A DNA stretch of 64,000 bases from Salininema proteolyticum (GCF_042685645.1 NZ_JBHUNX010000001.1:1-64000), one strand, 5' to 3'. Shown: positions 9,022 through 18,221, numbered from the stretch's first letter. A program made the numbers and translations. Notes: generated by a model not told the origin, from the letters alone.

Positions 9022-9669
9022 TCAGTCGGTCCAGGTGACGGTCAGGCCCTCTCCGGAGGCGACCTTCACTCCGGCGAGGTCGGGGACGGCGGCGGTCATT
9101 CCGGAGCCGACGAGGGTGTGGACCTCCGGTCCGATTCCTATGCAGTCCATGCCGGCCGCCTGGGCGGCGCGCACTCCGGCGGGGGCGTCTTCGAAGACGA
9201 GGCAGTCGGAGGGGGAGAATCCGAGGTCGGCGGCGGCGGCGAGGAAGGGGGCGGGGTGGGGTTTGCCCTCGCGGATGTCGTCGGCGGTGACGAGGGTCCG
9301 GGGGAGGGGGAAGCCGGCGCCTTCGAGCCGGGCGGTGGCGACGATCCTCATGCCGGAGGTGACGACGCCCCAGCGGTGGGCGGGGAGGGACTCGACGAGG
9401 TGCAGGGCGCCGGGGATCTCCTTGAGGCCGTGGGATTCGCGGGCCTCGCGCTCGGCGATGGCGGCGGCTTCGGACGGGGCGTCGAGGTCGGGGGCGACGA
9501 TGGCGATGACGTCGACGTCCCGCCGCCCGTGCGAGGCGGCGAGGACGGCCTCGGGGTCGACGCCCTTCTCGGCGGCCCAGCCGCGCAGTACGCGTTCGAC
9601 CATGGGGAAGGAGTCGACGAGCGTGCCGTCGAGGTCGAAGAGGATGGCCTTGCAGTCGATGGATCCCAT
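9022..9669 (-). CDS. HAD superfamily phosphatase, sugar-phosphatase/beta-phosphoglucomutase-like
   Basis: A 215-residue haloacid-dehalogenase-fold hydrolase. Motif I is LFDLDGTLVDS with the nucleophile Asp12 and general acid Asp14; motif II is the VTSGM region; motif III is the Lys in EGKPHPAP; motif IV is CLVFEDAPAGVRAA. The alpha-helical cap between motifs I and II matches subfamily IA enzymes acting on small sugar phosphates (YfbT/beta-PGM group). It appears monocistronic. Substrate cannot be read from the sequence. Confidence 0.85.
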   Translation of the reverse strand: MGSIDCKAILFDLDGTLVDSFPMVERVLRGWAAEKGVDPEAVLAASHGRRDVDVIAIVAPDLDAPSEAAAIAEREARESHGLKEIPGALHLVESLPAHRWGVVTSGMRIVATARLEGAGFPLPRTLVTADDIREGKPHPAPFLAAAADLGFSPSDCLVFEDAPAGVRAAQAAGMDCIGIGPEVHTLVGSGMTAAVPDLAGVKVASGEGLTVTWTD

Positions 9670-9785
9670 GGAACGCCCTACTTTCGCAACCGGTTACGCC
9701 CCCATGGTAGTCGGTGGTGCGCGCCGCCGACCCGGTATCGGTCGGACCGGGAGTCCGTCGAAACGGGACGGCGGTCGGGTCCGGG

Positions 9786-10196
9786 TCAGCCGTTCGGGAA
9801 CTGCTGGGAGGAGGGGAAGCGCGGCGGGGTTCCGGCGGAGGGCTGTCCCGCCGAGGGGCGGCCGGCGGTGGGCGCGCCGGGCTGCTGCGGGTTGCCGTAG
9901 GCGCTGGGCGGGCTCGCGGGCGCGGGCTGGGAGGAGCCGGCGGGCGCCGCCGGCTGGGCGAGCGACGGCGCTTGGGCGACGTGGGGGGCGGGGTCGATGG
10001 ACCACTGCCGCGGTGCGAGGGCGACCGACAGGACGGCGAAGCCGATGAAGGCGAGCGGGGCCATCCGCGCGGGGGCGGCCCAGGAGGTGCCGGTCATGGC
10101 GAACTCGACGTCGAAGTAGACGAAGGCGAAGAAGAGCGCGGCGAGCAGGGAGAGCGACTGCAGGGTGTGCAGCAGGAAGCGAAATCCGGTCGGCAT
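9786..10196 (-). CDS. Small membrane protein with Pro/Ala-rich tail
   Basis: Unknown function. Starting at the ATG at 10196, the protein is 136 residues with two transmembrane helices (about 8-28 and 42-60) and a low-complexity Pro/Ala/Gln/Ser tail containing repeats such as AGRPSAGQPSAGTPP. The ATG lies 6 nt after TAGCAT (10203-10208 on the minus strand), indicating a leaderless mRNA; a GTG two codons earlier (10202) would fall between box and start. Disordered proline-rich tails of this kind are common in actinobacterial cell-envelope proteins. Confidence 0.65.
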   Translation of the reverse strand: MPTGFRFLLHTLQSLSLLAALFFAFVYFDVEFAMTGTSWAAPARMAPLAFIGFAVLSVALAPRQWSIDPAPHVAQAPSLAQPAAPAGSSQPAPASPPSAYGNPQQPGAPTAGRPSAGQPSAGTPPRFPSSQQFPNG

Positions 10197-10289
10197 TCGC
10201 ACATGCTATCAGCACGAGTGTATGACTGTAAATGTGTGTATTCGATACGGGAACTCCGCCGGGGCGGCGCTCGCCGGCGGCTGGAGAAG

Positions 10290-10326
10290 GGCCGTTCCGG
10301 ACTGATCGGCTCGGACCGGAACGGCC
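10290..10326 (-). terminator. Terminator hairpin after purE
   Basis: An 11-bp perfect stem (GGCCGTTCCGG at 10290-10300 against 10316-10326) with a 15-nt loop, directly downstream of the purE stop on the minus strand and followed there by CTTCTCC. Confidence 0.65.
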
Positions 10327-10331
10327 GCCGT

Positions 10332-10847
10332 CTACTCGTCGGGGTGGGCGATGCGGTAGCGGAGGGCCGCTTCCTTGTCGGCCACCAGGCGCTCCAGGTC
10401 GGACTGGTAGCCGGTCATCTTGTCGCGCAGGGCCTCGTCGGTGGCGCCGAGCATCCGCACGGCGAGCAGCCCGGCGTTGCGGGAGTTGCCGATGGACACC
10501 GTGGCGACGGGGACGCCGGCGGGCATCTGGACGATGGACAGCAGCGAGTCCATGCCGTCGAGGTGCTTGAGCGGCACGGGGACGCCGATGACGGGCAGCG
10601 GGGTCGCGGCGGCGACCATGCCCGGCAGGTGCGCCGCGCCTCCGGCGCCGGCGATGATCGCCTGCAGGCCCCGTGAGACGGCGGACTCGGCGTAGGTGAC
10701 CATCTTGTGCGGGGTCCGGTGCGCGGAGACGACCCGCACCTCGTAGGGGACGCCGAAGTCGGCGAGAATCTCGGTGGCGGGCTCCATGGTGGGCCAGTCG
10801 GAATCGGAACCCATGATGACGCCGACGCGGGCCTTGGTCTCGGACAT
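10332..10847 (-). CDS. purE: N5-carboxyaminoimidazole ribonucleotide mutase
   Basis: Converts N5-CAIR to CAIR in de novo purine synthesis. The 171-residue protein carries the class I PurE motifs GSDSDWPTM (phosphate and substrate loop) and SAHRTPHKM (catalytic His), followed by GAGGAAHLPGM and the PVPLKHLDGMDSL segment. The ATG at 10847 follows GGGAGAG; a longer in-frame ATG at 10865 has no ribosome site. It lies 38 nt downstream of purK on the same strand, the usual actinobacterial purK-purE arrangement, and ends at a hairpin. Confidence 0.95.
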   Translation of the reverse strand: MSETKARVGVIMGSDSDWPTMEPATEILADFGVPYEVRVVSAHRTPHKMVTYAESAVSRGLQAIIAGAGGAAHLPGMVAAATPLPVIGVPVPLKHLDGMDSLLSIVQMPAGVPVATVSIGNSRNAGLLAVRMLGATDEALRDKMTGYQSDLERLVADKEAALRYRIAHPDE

Positions 10848-10885
10848 GTTCTCTCCCTGGTTCATGGCTGGACGGTGGTGGAGGG

Positions 10886-12016
10886 TCAGCGCCCCTCGCG
10901 GATCCACTGCGCGGCGCGCAGGGCGCTGCGGCGGGCGGAGTCGACGTCGGCGCCGGAGACGGTGACGTGGCCGATCTTCCGCCCGGGGCGGATGGCCTTG
11001 CCGTAGAGGTGCAGCCGGGCCTCGGGGATCTCGGCCGCCATCTTCTGGATCCGCTCGTCCAGGCGCGGCCCGCCGTCGGGGCCGCCGAGGATGTTGGCCA
11101 TGACGACCACCGGGGCGGTCAGGTCGGCCGAGCCGAGCGGGTAGTCGAGGACGGCCCGCAGGTGCTGTTCGAACTGGGAGGTCACCGCCCCTTCGATGGT
11201 CCAGTGGCCGGAGTTGTGCGGCCGCATGGCCAGTTCGTTGATCAGCAGGCCGTCGTTGGTCTGGAACAGCTCGATGGCGAGCATGCCGGTCACGCCGAGC
11301 TCGGAGGCGACGGTCTCGGCGACGCGGCGGGCCTCGGCCTCCAGTTCCTCCCCGATGCGGGCGGGTGCGATGGTGGCGACGCAGATCCCGTCGCGCTGCA
11401 CCGTCTCCACGACCGGGTAGACGCGCGTCTCCCCGGAGGGGGTGCGGGCGATCTGGACGGCGACCTCGCGCAGCAGCGGCACCCGCTCCTCGGCGATCAG
11501 CCGGACCCCGGAGGAGAGCACCTCCTGGGCCTCGGTCGGGTTGTCGACCATCCACACGCCCTTGCCGTCGTAGCCGCCGGTGGCGGCCTTGAGGACGCAC
11601 GGGTAGCCGAAGGCCTCGACGTCGGAGACGGAGGAGACCGGGGCCCAGCGCGGCATGGGAAGGTCTAGTTTGGACAGTCTTTCGCGCATGGCCTGCTTGT
11701 CCTGCGCGTAGAGCAGGGCGTCGGCGCCCGGTTCGATGCGCACGCCGGCGTCCTCGAGGGCGCGTAGCACCTCCTGCGGCACGTGTTCGTGGTCGAAGGT
11801 CACCGCCGTCTTGCCCTCGGCGAAGGCCAGCACGTCCGCCGCGTCGCTCCAGTCCCCGACCGTGGTCCGGGGGGTGACGACGGCGGCCGAGTCGCTCTCG
11901 TCGGCGGCCAGCACGTGCAGGCTCTGGCCGAGGCTGATGGCGGCCTGGTGGGTCATGCGGGCGAGTTGGCCGCCGCCGATCATGCCGACGGCGGGGAGCT
12001 GTGTATTCGGGTCCAC
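10886..12016 (-). CDS. purK: N5-carboxyaminoimidazole ribonucleotide synthase
   Basis: ATP-grasp enzyme making N5-CAIR from AIR, bicarbonate and ATP, feeding PurE directly downstream. The 376 residues show GMIGGGQLARM at the N-terminus, the ATP-grasp loop KAATGGYDGKGVWMV, and the active-site segment LLINELAMRPHNSGHWT. The start is GTG at 12016; TAGAAT lies exactly 6 nt upstream with no Shine-Dalgarno, implying a leaderless transcript. Convergent or overlapping ORFs on the plus strand are shadows. Confidence 0.95.
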   Translation of the reverse strand: MDPNTQLPAVGMIGGGQLARMTHQAAISLGQSLHVLAADESDSAAVVTPRTTVGDWSDAADVLAFAEGKTAVTFDHEHVPQEVLRALEDAGVRIEPGADALLYAQDKQAMRERLSKLDLPMPRWAPVSSVSDVEAFGYPCVLKAATGGYDGKGVWMVDNPTEAQEVLSSGVRLIAEERVPLLREVAVQIARTPSGETRVYPVVETVQRDGICVATIAPARIGEELEAEARRVAETVASELGVTGMLAIELFQTNDGLLINELAMRPHNSGHWTIEGAVTSQFEQHLRAVLDYPLGSADLTAPVVVMANILGGPDGGPRLDERIQKMAAEIPEARLHLYGKAIRPGRKIGHVTVSGADVDSARRSALRAAQWIREGR

Positions 12017-12090
12017 CGCATCATTCTAAGCGCGAACGGTCGTCCTACGAATCTTCTCGACGATCCGGGGTGACGCGCGTCGTCGGGCCC

Positions 12091-12717
12091 TCAGTGGAAC
12101 GAGCGGTTGTTGCGGCTCTTGAGGCGGTCGATGAGGCGCTGCTGCATGACCTCCTCGGCGGTGACGGCGTACCCGTAGTGGTCCCGCCAGGCCCCGTCGA
12201 TGTAGAGGTACCGCTCGTGCAGGCCCTCCCGGCGCAGCCCGAGCTTCTCGACGACGCGGTTGGACGGCCCGTTCTCCGGGCGGATGTTCACCTCGATGCG
12301 GTGCAGGCGCCCGGTCGTCAGAGCGTGGTCGATCGACAGGGCCAGGGCGGTGGTTGTGATGCCCCTCCCGGCGTGTCCGTGGTCGATCCAGTAGCCGGCG
12401 TAGGCGTTGCCGGAGGCGCGGCGGACGATGTTGCCGATGGTGAGGCCCCCGACGAGCCGGTCCTCGTAGCACACGGCGAAGGGCCAGCTGGTGCCCTCGC
12501 GGGCGCTCTTGCGGTAGGACTTGTAGACGAAGCGCCACGACGCCTTCGAGTGGGCCTCGTACCAGCTGACGTGGGGGCTGGGCTCCCAGGGGGCGAGCCA
12601 GGCCTCGTTGGCGCGGCGCAGGTCGGACCAGCGGGCGGAGTCGCGGCGCTGGAAGGGGCGCAGGCTGACCGGGCCGTCGCGGAGGACGGCGGGCCAACCC
12701 GGGTTCTTGAGGTTCAT
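12091..12717 (-). CDS. GNAT acetyltransferase, RimJ/RimL type
   Basis: A 208-residue acetyltransferase resembling RimJ (N-terminal acetylation of ribosomal protein uS5) and its relatives. Features include the N-terminal VSLRPFQRRDSARW, the acetyl-CoA loop in GYWIDHGHAGRGITTTAL, and the C-terminal IRPENGPSNRVVEKLGLRREG motif typical of RimJ/L proteins. It starts 31 nt after the moeA stop, so it is probably co-transcribed with moeA. The galU-moeA-rimJ order is common in actinobacteria and supports the assignment; the acetylated protein is not certain. Confidence 0.85.
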   Translation of the reverse strand: MNLKNPGWPAVLRDGPVSLRPFQRRDSARWSDLRRANEAWLAPWEPSPHVSWYEAHSKASWRFVYKSYRKSAREGTSWPFAVCYEDRLVGGLTIGNIVRRASGNAYAGYWIDHGHAGRGITTTALALSIDHALTTGRLHRIEVNIRPENGPSNRVVEKLGLRREGLHERYLYIDGAWRDHYGYAVTAEEVMQQRLIDRLKSRNNRSFH

Positions 12718-12748
12718 GGCGGTGGTCCGGATCAGAGAGTGCGGGCTG

Positions 12749-13987
12749 TCATCTGTGGCGGTCGAGCAGCATGACGTCGACGGTCGATCCGGCTGGGACT
12801 TCGGTGGAGTTCTCGCCGACGGCCATGAGCCCGGTGGCTTCGGCCAGTCCACTGAGTGTATACGACTGGGGCCCAAGAGGGGCGACGGTGTAGCCGCCGC
12901 CGCGCCGCTCGGTGACCTTGACGGGGCGGAACTCCCGCTTGCCGCCGGGCGAGCTGACGGCCTCGGTCAGGTTGGCGCGCACGCTGGGGCGGAAGACCGG
13001 CTCGGCGCCGGCCAGGCGCAGGATGGCCGGGCGGCCGAGGATCTCGAAGCCGAGGCTGGCCGAGACCGGGTCGCCGGGCAGGCAGAGGATCGGGATCTCC
13101 TCGGGGCCGATGGTGCCGAAGCCGATGTTCTCGCACTGGTAGATGGCCAGGCCGGGGAAGGAGACGGTCTTGTCGCGCGAGAGGGTGCGGCGGACCATGT
13201 CGCCCGGGCCGGTGGACGTGCCGCCGGTGAGGATGACGAAGTCGGCGCGCACGACCTGGTCGTCGAGCACGTTGCGCAGCGCCTCGGGCTCGTCGTCGCA
13301 GATTCCCACGCGGTAGGCGTGGGCGCCGGCTTCGCTGGCGCCGGCGGTGACCAGGTGCGAGTCCACGTCGATGATCTGGCCCGGCTGCGAGGGCCGGCCG
13401 GTGTCGACCAGCTCGTCGCCGGTGGCGATGACGACCACGCGCGGCGTCGGCCGCACCGTCACGTCCGCGATGCCGGAGGCGGCCAGCAGCGCGATCAGCT
13501 GGGGCGTCACGCGGCGCCCGGCGTGGGCGAGAGCCTCGCCCTGGGCTCGCTGCGACCCGGCGTAGGTGACGCCGTGGCCCTTCTTGGGCGTGCGCCGAAC
13601 CTCCACAGTGGCCATTCCCTCGTCGGTCCAGGCCTGCGGGATGACGACGTTGGCGCCGATCGGCAGCGGGGCGCCGGCGGCGACGGAGAAGCAGGTGCCG
13701 GGGACGAGCCGGACGGGCCGCCAGGAGGCGGCGGACAGGTCGCCGAGGACCTTGATCCCGATGGTGTGGTCGGCGCTGGCGCCGAGGACGTCGTCGATGT
13801 TGGCGGCATAGCCGTCGATGGCGGCGTAGTCGAACGGGGGCAGCGGGGCGGGGGCGGCCGCGTCGGCGGCGAGGACGGACCCGGTGGACTGGATCAGGTC
13901 GATATCGGTCGGGGGCAGCGGGCGGACCTGGGAGAGCGACTGCGTGAGAAAGTCGGCGAATGCGACGCCCCGTTCTGATCCTGTCAT
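12749..13987 (-). CDS. moeA: Molybdopterin molybdenumtransferase
   Basis: Inserts molybdate into adenylylated molybdopterin in molybdenum-cofactor synthesis. The 412-residue protein has the MoeA N-terminal linker domain (FDYAAIDGYA, the conserved DGYA), the MPT-binding GGTSTGPGDMVRRTL motif of the MogA-like domain, and LCLPGDPVSA before the C-terminal beta-barrel. An AAGGGGA ribosome site precedes the ATG at 13987. The upstream 154-nt gap to galU holds a long hairpin and a TATATA box, so moeA may have its own promoter. Confidence 0.93.
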   Translation of the reverse strand: MTGSERGVAFADFLTQSLSQVRPLPPTDIDLIQSTGSVLAADAAAPAPLPPFDYAAIDGYAANIDDVLGASADHTIGIKVLGDLSAASWRPVRLVPGTCFSVAAGAPLPIGANVVIPQAWTDEGMATVEVRRTPKKGHGVTYAGSQRAQGEALAHAGRRVTPQLIALLAASGIADVTVRPTPRVVVIATGDELVDTGRPSQPGQIIDVDSHLVTAGASEAGAHAYRVGICDDEPEALRNVLDDQVVRADFVILTGGTSTGPGDMVRRTLSRDKTVSFPGLAIYQCENIGFGTIGPEEIPILCLPGDPVSASLGFEILGRPAILRLAGAEPVFRPSVRANLTEAVSSPGGKREFRPVKVTERRGGGYTVAPLGPQSYTLSGLAEATGLMAVGENSTEVPAGSTVDVMLLDRHR

Positions 13988-14075
13988 TCCCGTCCCCTTG
14001 ATTGTCGACTAATTGCCCGACCTATATAAAACTGTGCCAAATAGTGCACCGCTCCGTCCGTGAAACGCATAAAGC

Positions 14076-14118
14076 ACCGTCCGGTTGTTGGATATATCCC
14101 ATCCGACAACCAGACGGT
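14076..14118 (-). terminator. Long hairpin after galU
   Basis: Inverted repeat of 18 bp with two mismatches (arms 14076-14093 and 14101-14118, 7-nt loop). It starts 24 nt after the galU stop and is followed on the minus strand by GCTTTATGC. It probably ends the galU transcript upstream of moeA. Confidence 0.65.
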
Positions 14119-14141
14119 GGATGTGCGCTGTACGGTGCGCG

Positions 14142-15026
14142 TCAGAGCTCCGACGCGAATTCCCGCAACCAGTCGCGGAATTGCGTGAGGTCGTCCCGTT
14201 TCGCGGCGATTTCGACGAGGGTCTTGAGATATCCGACCGGTTCCCCGGTGTCGTAGCGGCGTCCGCGGAACACGATCGCGTGGACCGGAGTCCCGTTGTC
14301 GCGCATGGCGTCCATCGCCTCGGTGAGTCCGATTTCGCCGCCCTTTCCGGGGGGCGTGCGGTCGATCTCGGGGAAGATGGCGCCCGGCAGGACGTAGCGT
14401 CCGATGACGATGAGGTTCGAGGGGGCGTCCTCGCGCGCCGGCTTCTCGACGAGCCCGGAGACGCGCACGACGTCGTCGCTGTCGGTGGCCTCCACCGAGG
14501 CGACGCCGTAGCGGCTGACGTCCTCCCACGGGACCTCCATGAGCGCCAGGACGACGCCGCCGGTCTCGGCCTGCAGGTCGATCATGCGGGGGAGCAGCTT
14601 GTCGTCGACCTCGCAGAACTCGTCGCCGAGCAGGACGGCGAAGGGCTCGTCACCGACGAAGGAGGCGCCGCGCCCGACGGCGTGCCCCAGTCCGAGCGGA
14701 CCGCCCTGGCGGATGGCGGTGATGTCGGCCAGGCCCTCGGCCTCCTTGACCCGCTCCAGGCGGGCGGAGTCGCCCTTGCGCTCCAGCGCCTGCTCCAGGT
14801 CGGGCCGGACGTCGAAGTAGTCGACGAGGGACTCCTTGCCCCGCGCGGTGACCATGAGGACGTCGGTCAGGCCCGCGGCGGCGGCCTCCTCCACGATGTG
14901 GTGCAGGACGGGCTTGTCGACGACAGGGAAGAGCTCCTTGGGGACGGACTTGGTGGACGGCAGGAATCGCGTGGCGTTGCCCGCAGCGGGGACGACGGCT
15001 TTGACGGCGCGCTTGTTTTCCGACAT
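14142..15026 (-). CDS. galU: UTP--glucose-1-phosphate uridylyltransferase
   Basis: Makes UDP-glucose from UTP and glucose-1-phosphate for cell-envelope glycans and trehalose. The 294 residues begin with the nucleotidyltransferase motif VVPAAGNATRFLPSTKSVPK, followed by GGPLGLGHAV, the metal-binding Asp in FAVLLGDEF, and VSGLVEKP. TAACCT lies 6 nt before the ATG at 15026 with no Shine-Dalgarno, so the mRNA is probably leaderless. The neighbouring diguanylate-cyclase gene ends 51 nt upstream on the same strand. Confidence 0.95.
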   Translation of the reverse strand: MSENKRAVKAVVPAAGNATRFLPSTKSVPKELFPVVDKPVLHHIVEEAAAAGLTDVLMVTARGKESLVDYFDVRPDLEQALERKGDSARLERVKEAEGLADITAIRQGGPLGLGHAVGRGASFVGDEPFAVLLGDEFCEVDDKLLPRMIDLQAETGGVVLALMEVPWEDVSRYGVASVEATDSDDVVRVSGLVEKPAREDAPSNLIVIGRYVLPGAIFPEIDRTPPGKGGEIGLTEAMDAMRDNGTPVHAIVFRGRRYDTGEPVGYLKTLVEIAAKRDDLTQFRDWLREFASEL

Positions 15027-15077
15027 ACAGTGAGGTTATCGTTCCGCGCCCCGGCCCCGGGAGCCACACCCGCCGCG

Positions 15078-17051
15078 TTACAGGCGCGCGACCCGCCACG
15101 TATTGCGCCCCGCTTCTTTCGCCTGGTACAGCGCCTGATCCGCCGCGGAGATGAGTTCGGGAGCCGTGTCACCGTGCGAACCGGTGACCGCCACGCCCAC
15201 CGATATGGTGATGTCGAGGTCGAGGGTACCCTCGTGGCTGCGCACGGTGAACGGACGCGAGTTGATCGCGGAGGTGAGCCGCTCGGCGACGGCCACCGCC
15301 CCGGCCTCGTCCGTCTCGGGCAGCAGCACCATGAACTCCTCGCCGCCGTGCCGGAAGGCCAGGTCGACCTCCCGGATCTGCCCGTTGACCCTCCGCGCCA
15401 GCTCGATGAGCACCTGGTCGCCCACCGGGTGGCCGTAGGTGTCGTTGACGGCCTTGAAGAGGTCCAGGTCGATCGCGAGCAGGGCCGAGGAGTGGGAGTA
15501 GCGCCGGGCGCGCTCGATCTCGCGCTGCACTGCCGACTGCATGAACCGCAGGTTCCACAGCCCCGTCAGCGGATCGGTGAGGCTCAGCCGCTGCGCCTGG
15601 CGGTGCAGGAGGACGTTCTCCACCGCCACCGACACCTGCCCGGCGAAGGTCTCCAGGGTCTCGAAGTCGCTCTCGTCGAAGTCCGGCGCCCCGACACGCT
15701 CGTAGAGGACGAGGACGCCCATGACCGGGCCCCGCTCGTCCTGGAAGTCGCCCTCCCCGGCCGGGAGGTTGTCGCTGGGGCCCTTGCCGCGGAAGGGGAC
15801 GGCGATGATGGAGCGGCCCGACGGCTCGGTCTGGGCGCGCGTCCACGCGCCGAAGGCGCCGTCCTCGATCGGCCCGGCCGCCGGCTCGCCCCGGGCGGCT
15901 ATGGCGCCGATGATGCCCTCCCCGAAGCGGACCGTGGCCGGCTCGGCCAGCCCCAGGTCTCCCTCCCCGGCGCGCTGGATGAGGCGGTTGGAGTCGTTGA
16001 CGTCCACCAGCATGACCACGCCCGCCTGCGCGCCGGTGGCCACGATGGCGGTGTCGAGGATGACCTCCATGATGCGGTCCAGGTCGAGCGTCGCCGACAG
16101 GGTCTGGCCCAGGCGCCTCAGCTGCCCGCGCATCTGGTCGCGGCTGGCGGTCAACGCCTGCACGTACCTCTGCGTCTGCGAGGCCATCTGGTTGAACGAC
16201 CCGGCCAGCTGGCTCATCTCGTCGTGCCCGTGGACCGGGACGCGGATGGCCAGGTCGCCCTCGGCCAGTTTCTCCGCCGCGTCGGAGAGCTCCGCCAGGG
16301 GCTTGGTCGTGGAACGGGCCAGCCAGGCGGCCAGTCCGACCGCCAGGCCGATCGACGCGGCGAGCATGCCGCCCAGGACCGCGTACATCGGAGTCACGTT
16401 GACATTGGGGATTCCCACGCGCAGAGGGAGATAGGTGTCGGCCACCGCCCACTTGTCGGGGTCGCCCTCCCCGGCGGCCAGCTGCGGGTCCCGGGCGTCG
16501 TCGAGCACGACGGCCGCGTGGGAGTGGCTGGCCAGCCGCGCCAGGAAGTTCGCGTTGACCAAGCGGTAGGCCGAGATGGTGACCTCTCCGTCGGGGGTGG
16601 AGACGGACTGGGAGGCCACGACGGCGGCTATGGTGTCAGAGCCGGAGTCGGCGGGCTCGATGCAGTCGACGCCCTGCCCCTCGGGCATGGCGGCGCCGAT
16701 GACGGTCGTGGGTCCGTCCTCGGAGCGGATCGACACCCCGTCGGCGACGCCCCGGGCCACGACCAGCTCGGCCATCGAGCGCACGGTGTCCAGATGGCCG
16801 TCGCGGTAGGTGATGGCCAGGGCCGTGTCGGCGGTGTGGATGCGCTCGCAGAACATGCCGATCCGGCTGTCGACCGTGCTGACGGCGGCGTCGAGCTGCT
16901 CGTCGGTGCGGACGTCGGACATGTAGGAGACGGTGAGGGCCACGAAGATCGCGCCGACCAGCACGGGGCCGAGCACGACGACGAGGAAGGCAGAGGTCAG
17001 TCGACCGCGCAAGGACACGGTGCCTCCTTCGTTCTCGTCGCGTTCGCTCAT
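15078..17051 (-). CDS. Membrane diguanylate cyclase with extracellular sensor, HAMP, GAF and GGDEF
   Basis: A 657-residue signalling enzyme predicted to make cyclic di-GMP. Order: cytoplasmic tip, TM helix about 20-43, extracellular sensory region about 44-215 (Cache-like size, with Cys residues), TM helix about 218-240, HAMP about 240-295, GAF about 310-480 and GGDEF about 490-650. The active-site loop reads GGEEF, a functional variant, and the product-inhibition I-site REVD lies five residues before it, so feedback control is likely. The ligand is unknown. A TATAGT box lies about 40 nt before the ATG. The 1040-codon open frame on the opposite strand is a shadow. Confidence 0.9.
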   Translation of the reverse strand: MSERDENEGGTVSLRGRLTSAFLVVVLGPVLVGAIFVALTVSYMSDVRTDEQLDAAVSTVDSRIGMFCERIHTADTALAITYRDGHLDTVRSMAELVVARGVADGVSIRSEDGPTTVIGAAMPEGQGVDCIEPADSGSDTIAAVVASQSVSTPDGEVTISAYRLVNANFLARLASHSHAAVVLDDARDPQLAAGEGDPDKWAVADTYLPLRVGIPNVNVTPMYAVLGGMLAASIGLAVGLAAWLARSTTKPLAELSDAAEKLAEGDLAIRVPVHGHDEMSQLAGSFNQMASQTQRYVQALTASRDQMRGQLRRLGQTLSATLDLDRIMEVILDTAIVATGAQAGVVMLVDVNDSNRLIQRAGEGDLGLAEPATVRFGEGIIGAIAARGEPAAGPIEDGAFGAWTRAQTEPSGRSIIAVPFRGKGPSDNLPAGEGDFQDERGPVMGVLVLYERVGAPDFDESDFETLETFAGQVSVAVENVLLHRQAQRLSLTDPLTGLWNLRFMQSAVQREIERARRYSHSSALLAIDLDLFKAVNDTYGHPVGDQVLIELARRVNGQIREVDLAFRHGGEEFMVLLPETDEAGAVAVAERLTSAINSRPFTVRSHEGTLDLDITISVGVAVTGSHGDTAPELISAADQALYQAKEAGRNTWRVARL

Positions 17052-17190
17052 GGTCTCGGGGCGGGGATGTCCTGTGGGACTGAACGGCCCACTATAAGCA
17101 GATTACACACCGCAGTCGATCGAATACCGGACGCCGATCGCATTATCGTGCGGGTGATCCGGAGAACCAACCGTTCAGTGGAGGGGGAGC

Positions 17191-17739
17191 ATGGGGCGAA
17201 GGGATGAGAAGCGGACCCTGCGGGCTCAGCTTATCGCGGAGCGCCGAGAGATTCCGACTGGTACACGACAACGATACGATGCGGAAATCCTCGAACATCT
17301 CACCGAGTATATGCGTGAAATCACTCCCTGTAAACGCCTGGCGGCCTACGAGCCCTTCGGGACCGAGCCCGGGCGGACCCTCGACCCGCCCCTGCCGGAG
17401 CGCTTGGGGGAGTTCGGAACCGTCCTGGTGCCGCTCACGCTCGAGGACCGGGACCTCGACTGGACGGCGTACGACGAGTCGCGAACCCCCTTGGGGCCCG
17501 ACGCGATAGCCGCCGTCGACCTGGTCGTCGTACCGGCTCTCGCCGTGGGGCGCAGCGGTATCCGCCTCGGGCGGGGAGGCGGCTCCTACGACAGGGCGCT
17601 CGCGCGGGTCCTGGAGGGGACCCCCGTCGTCGCCCTCCTGTACGACCACGAGCTGCTCGACGAGGTCCCCGGCGAGGAGCACGACCGGCCCGTGACGCAC
17701 CTCATCGCCCCCGGCGGGGCCCGCGCGGTCGGCGCGTGA
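17191..17739 (+). CDS. 5-formyltetrahydrofolate cyclo-ligase
   Basis: ATP-dependent conversion of 5-formyl-THF to 5,10-methenyl-THF, clearing a folate side product. The 182 residues contain the N-terminal basic KRTLRAQLIAERR, the substrate loop around YEPFGTEPG, and the diagnostic C-terminal RLGRGGGSYDRALAR phosphate-binding motif followed by ALLYDHELLDEVP. A GGAGGGGGAG ribosome site precedes the ATG. It is divergent from the diguanylate cyclase and followed by the FmdB gene, an association common in actinobacteria. Confidence 0.93.
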   Translation: MGRRDEKRTLRAQLIAERREIPTGTRQRYDAEILEHLTEYMREITPCKRLAAYEPFGTEPGRTLDPPLPERLGEFGTVLVPLTLEDRDLDWTAYDESRTPLGPDAIAAVDLVVVPALAVGRSGIRLGRGGGSYDRALARVLEGTPVVALLYDHELLDEVPGEEHDRPVTHLIAPGGARAVGA

Positions 17740-17876
17740 GGAATGCCGCGTCTTTTGCCAGGCCACACGGCCCGGGAATGAAAACGGCGCCGGAGGCGGT
17801 TAGTGCTAATGTCGAGATATCGTCGTGAGCCGGGCGGACCCGGCCACCGCCGGCCTAGGAAACAAGGAGAACGACA

Positions 17877-18221
17877 GTGCCCGTTTACGAATATCGTTGC
17901 TCGGACTGCGGCCACGAATTCGACCAGAGGCAGGGCTTCAACGACCCCCGTCTGACCGACTGCCCCTCCTGCAGCGCCGAGGGCAGCCTCAAGAAGGTGT
18001 TCGGCAACGTGGGCGTGAGCTTCAAGGGCAGCGGTTTCTACCGCAACGACTCCCGCTCCTCCAACTCCGGCAAGCTGAGCTCCAACGCCTCCAAGCCCGC
18101 CGACAAGAAGGCCGAGTCCGCGACCGGGTCCTCCAAGTCGGAGGGATCCGCCAAGAGCTCGGAATCCGCGGGCTCGGCGTCCAAGGGCTCGACCTCCAAG
18201 GGTTCTGCCAAGGCGGCCTGA
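17877..18221 (+). CDS. FmdB family zinc-ribbon protein
   Basis: A 114-residue protein whose first 45 residues form the FmdB zinc ribbon: paired CxxC motifs in YRCSDCGHEF and TDCPSCSAEG, with the family tag VPVYEYRC at the start (GTG start at 17877, AAGGAG upstream). The rest is a low-complexity Ser/Lys/Ala/Gly tail with repeated SKGS units. The family was named from methylotroph amidase regulation, but the function of actinobacterial members is not established. The pairing with 5-formyl-THF cyclo-ligase is conserved. Confidence 0.88.
   Translation: MPVYEYRCSDCGHEFDQRQGFNDPRLTDCPSCSAEGSLKKVFGNVGVSFKGSGFYRNDSRSSNSGKLSSNASKPADKKAESATGSSKSEGSAKSSESAGSASKGSTSKGSAKAA

Noticed and set aside
14085..17207. 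1040-codon plus-strand open frame opposite galU and the diguanylate cyclase
   Set aside because: It is antisense to two clear genes, has no recognisable domains, and its composition (Gly/Arg/Asp/Val/Leu) is that of a GC-driven shadow frame.
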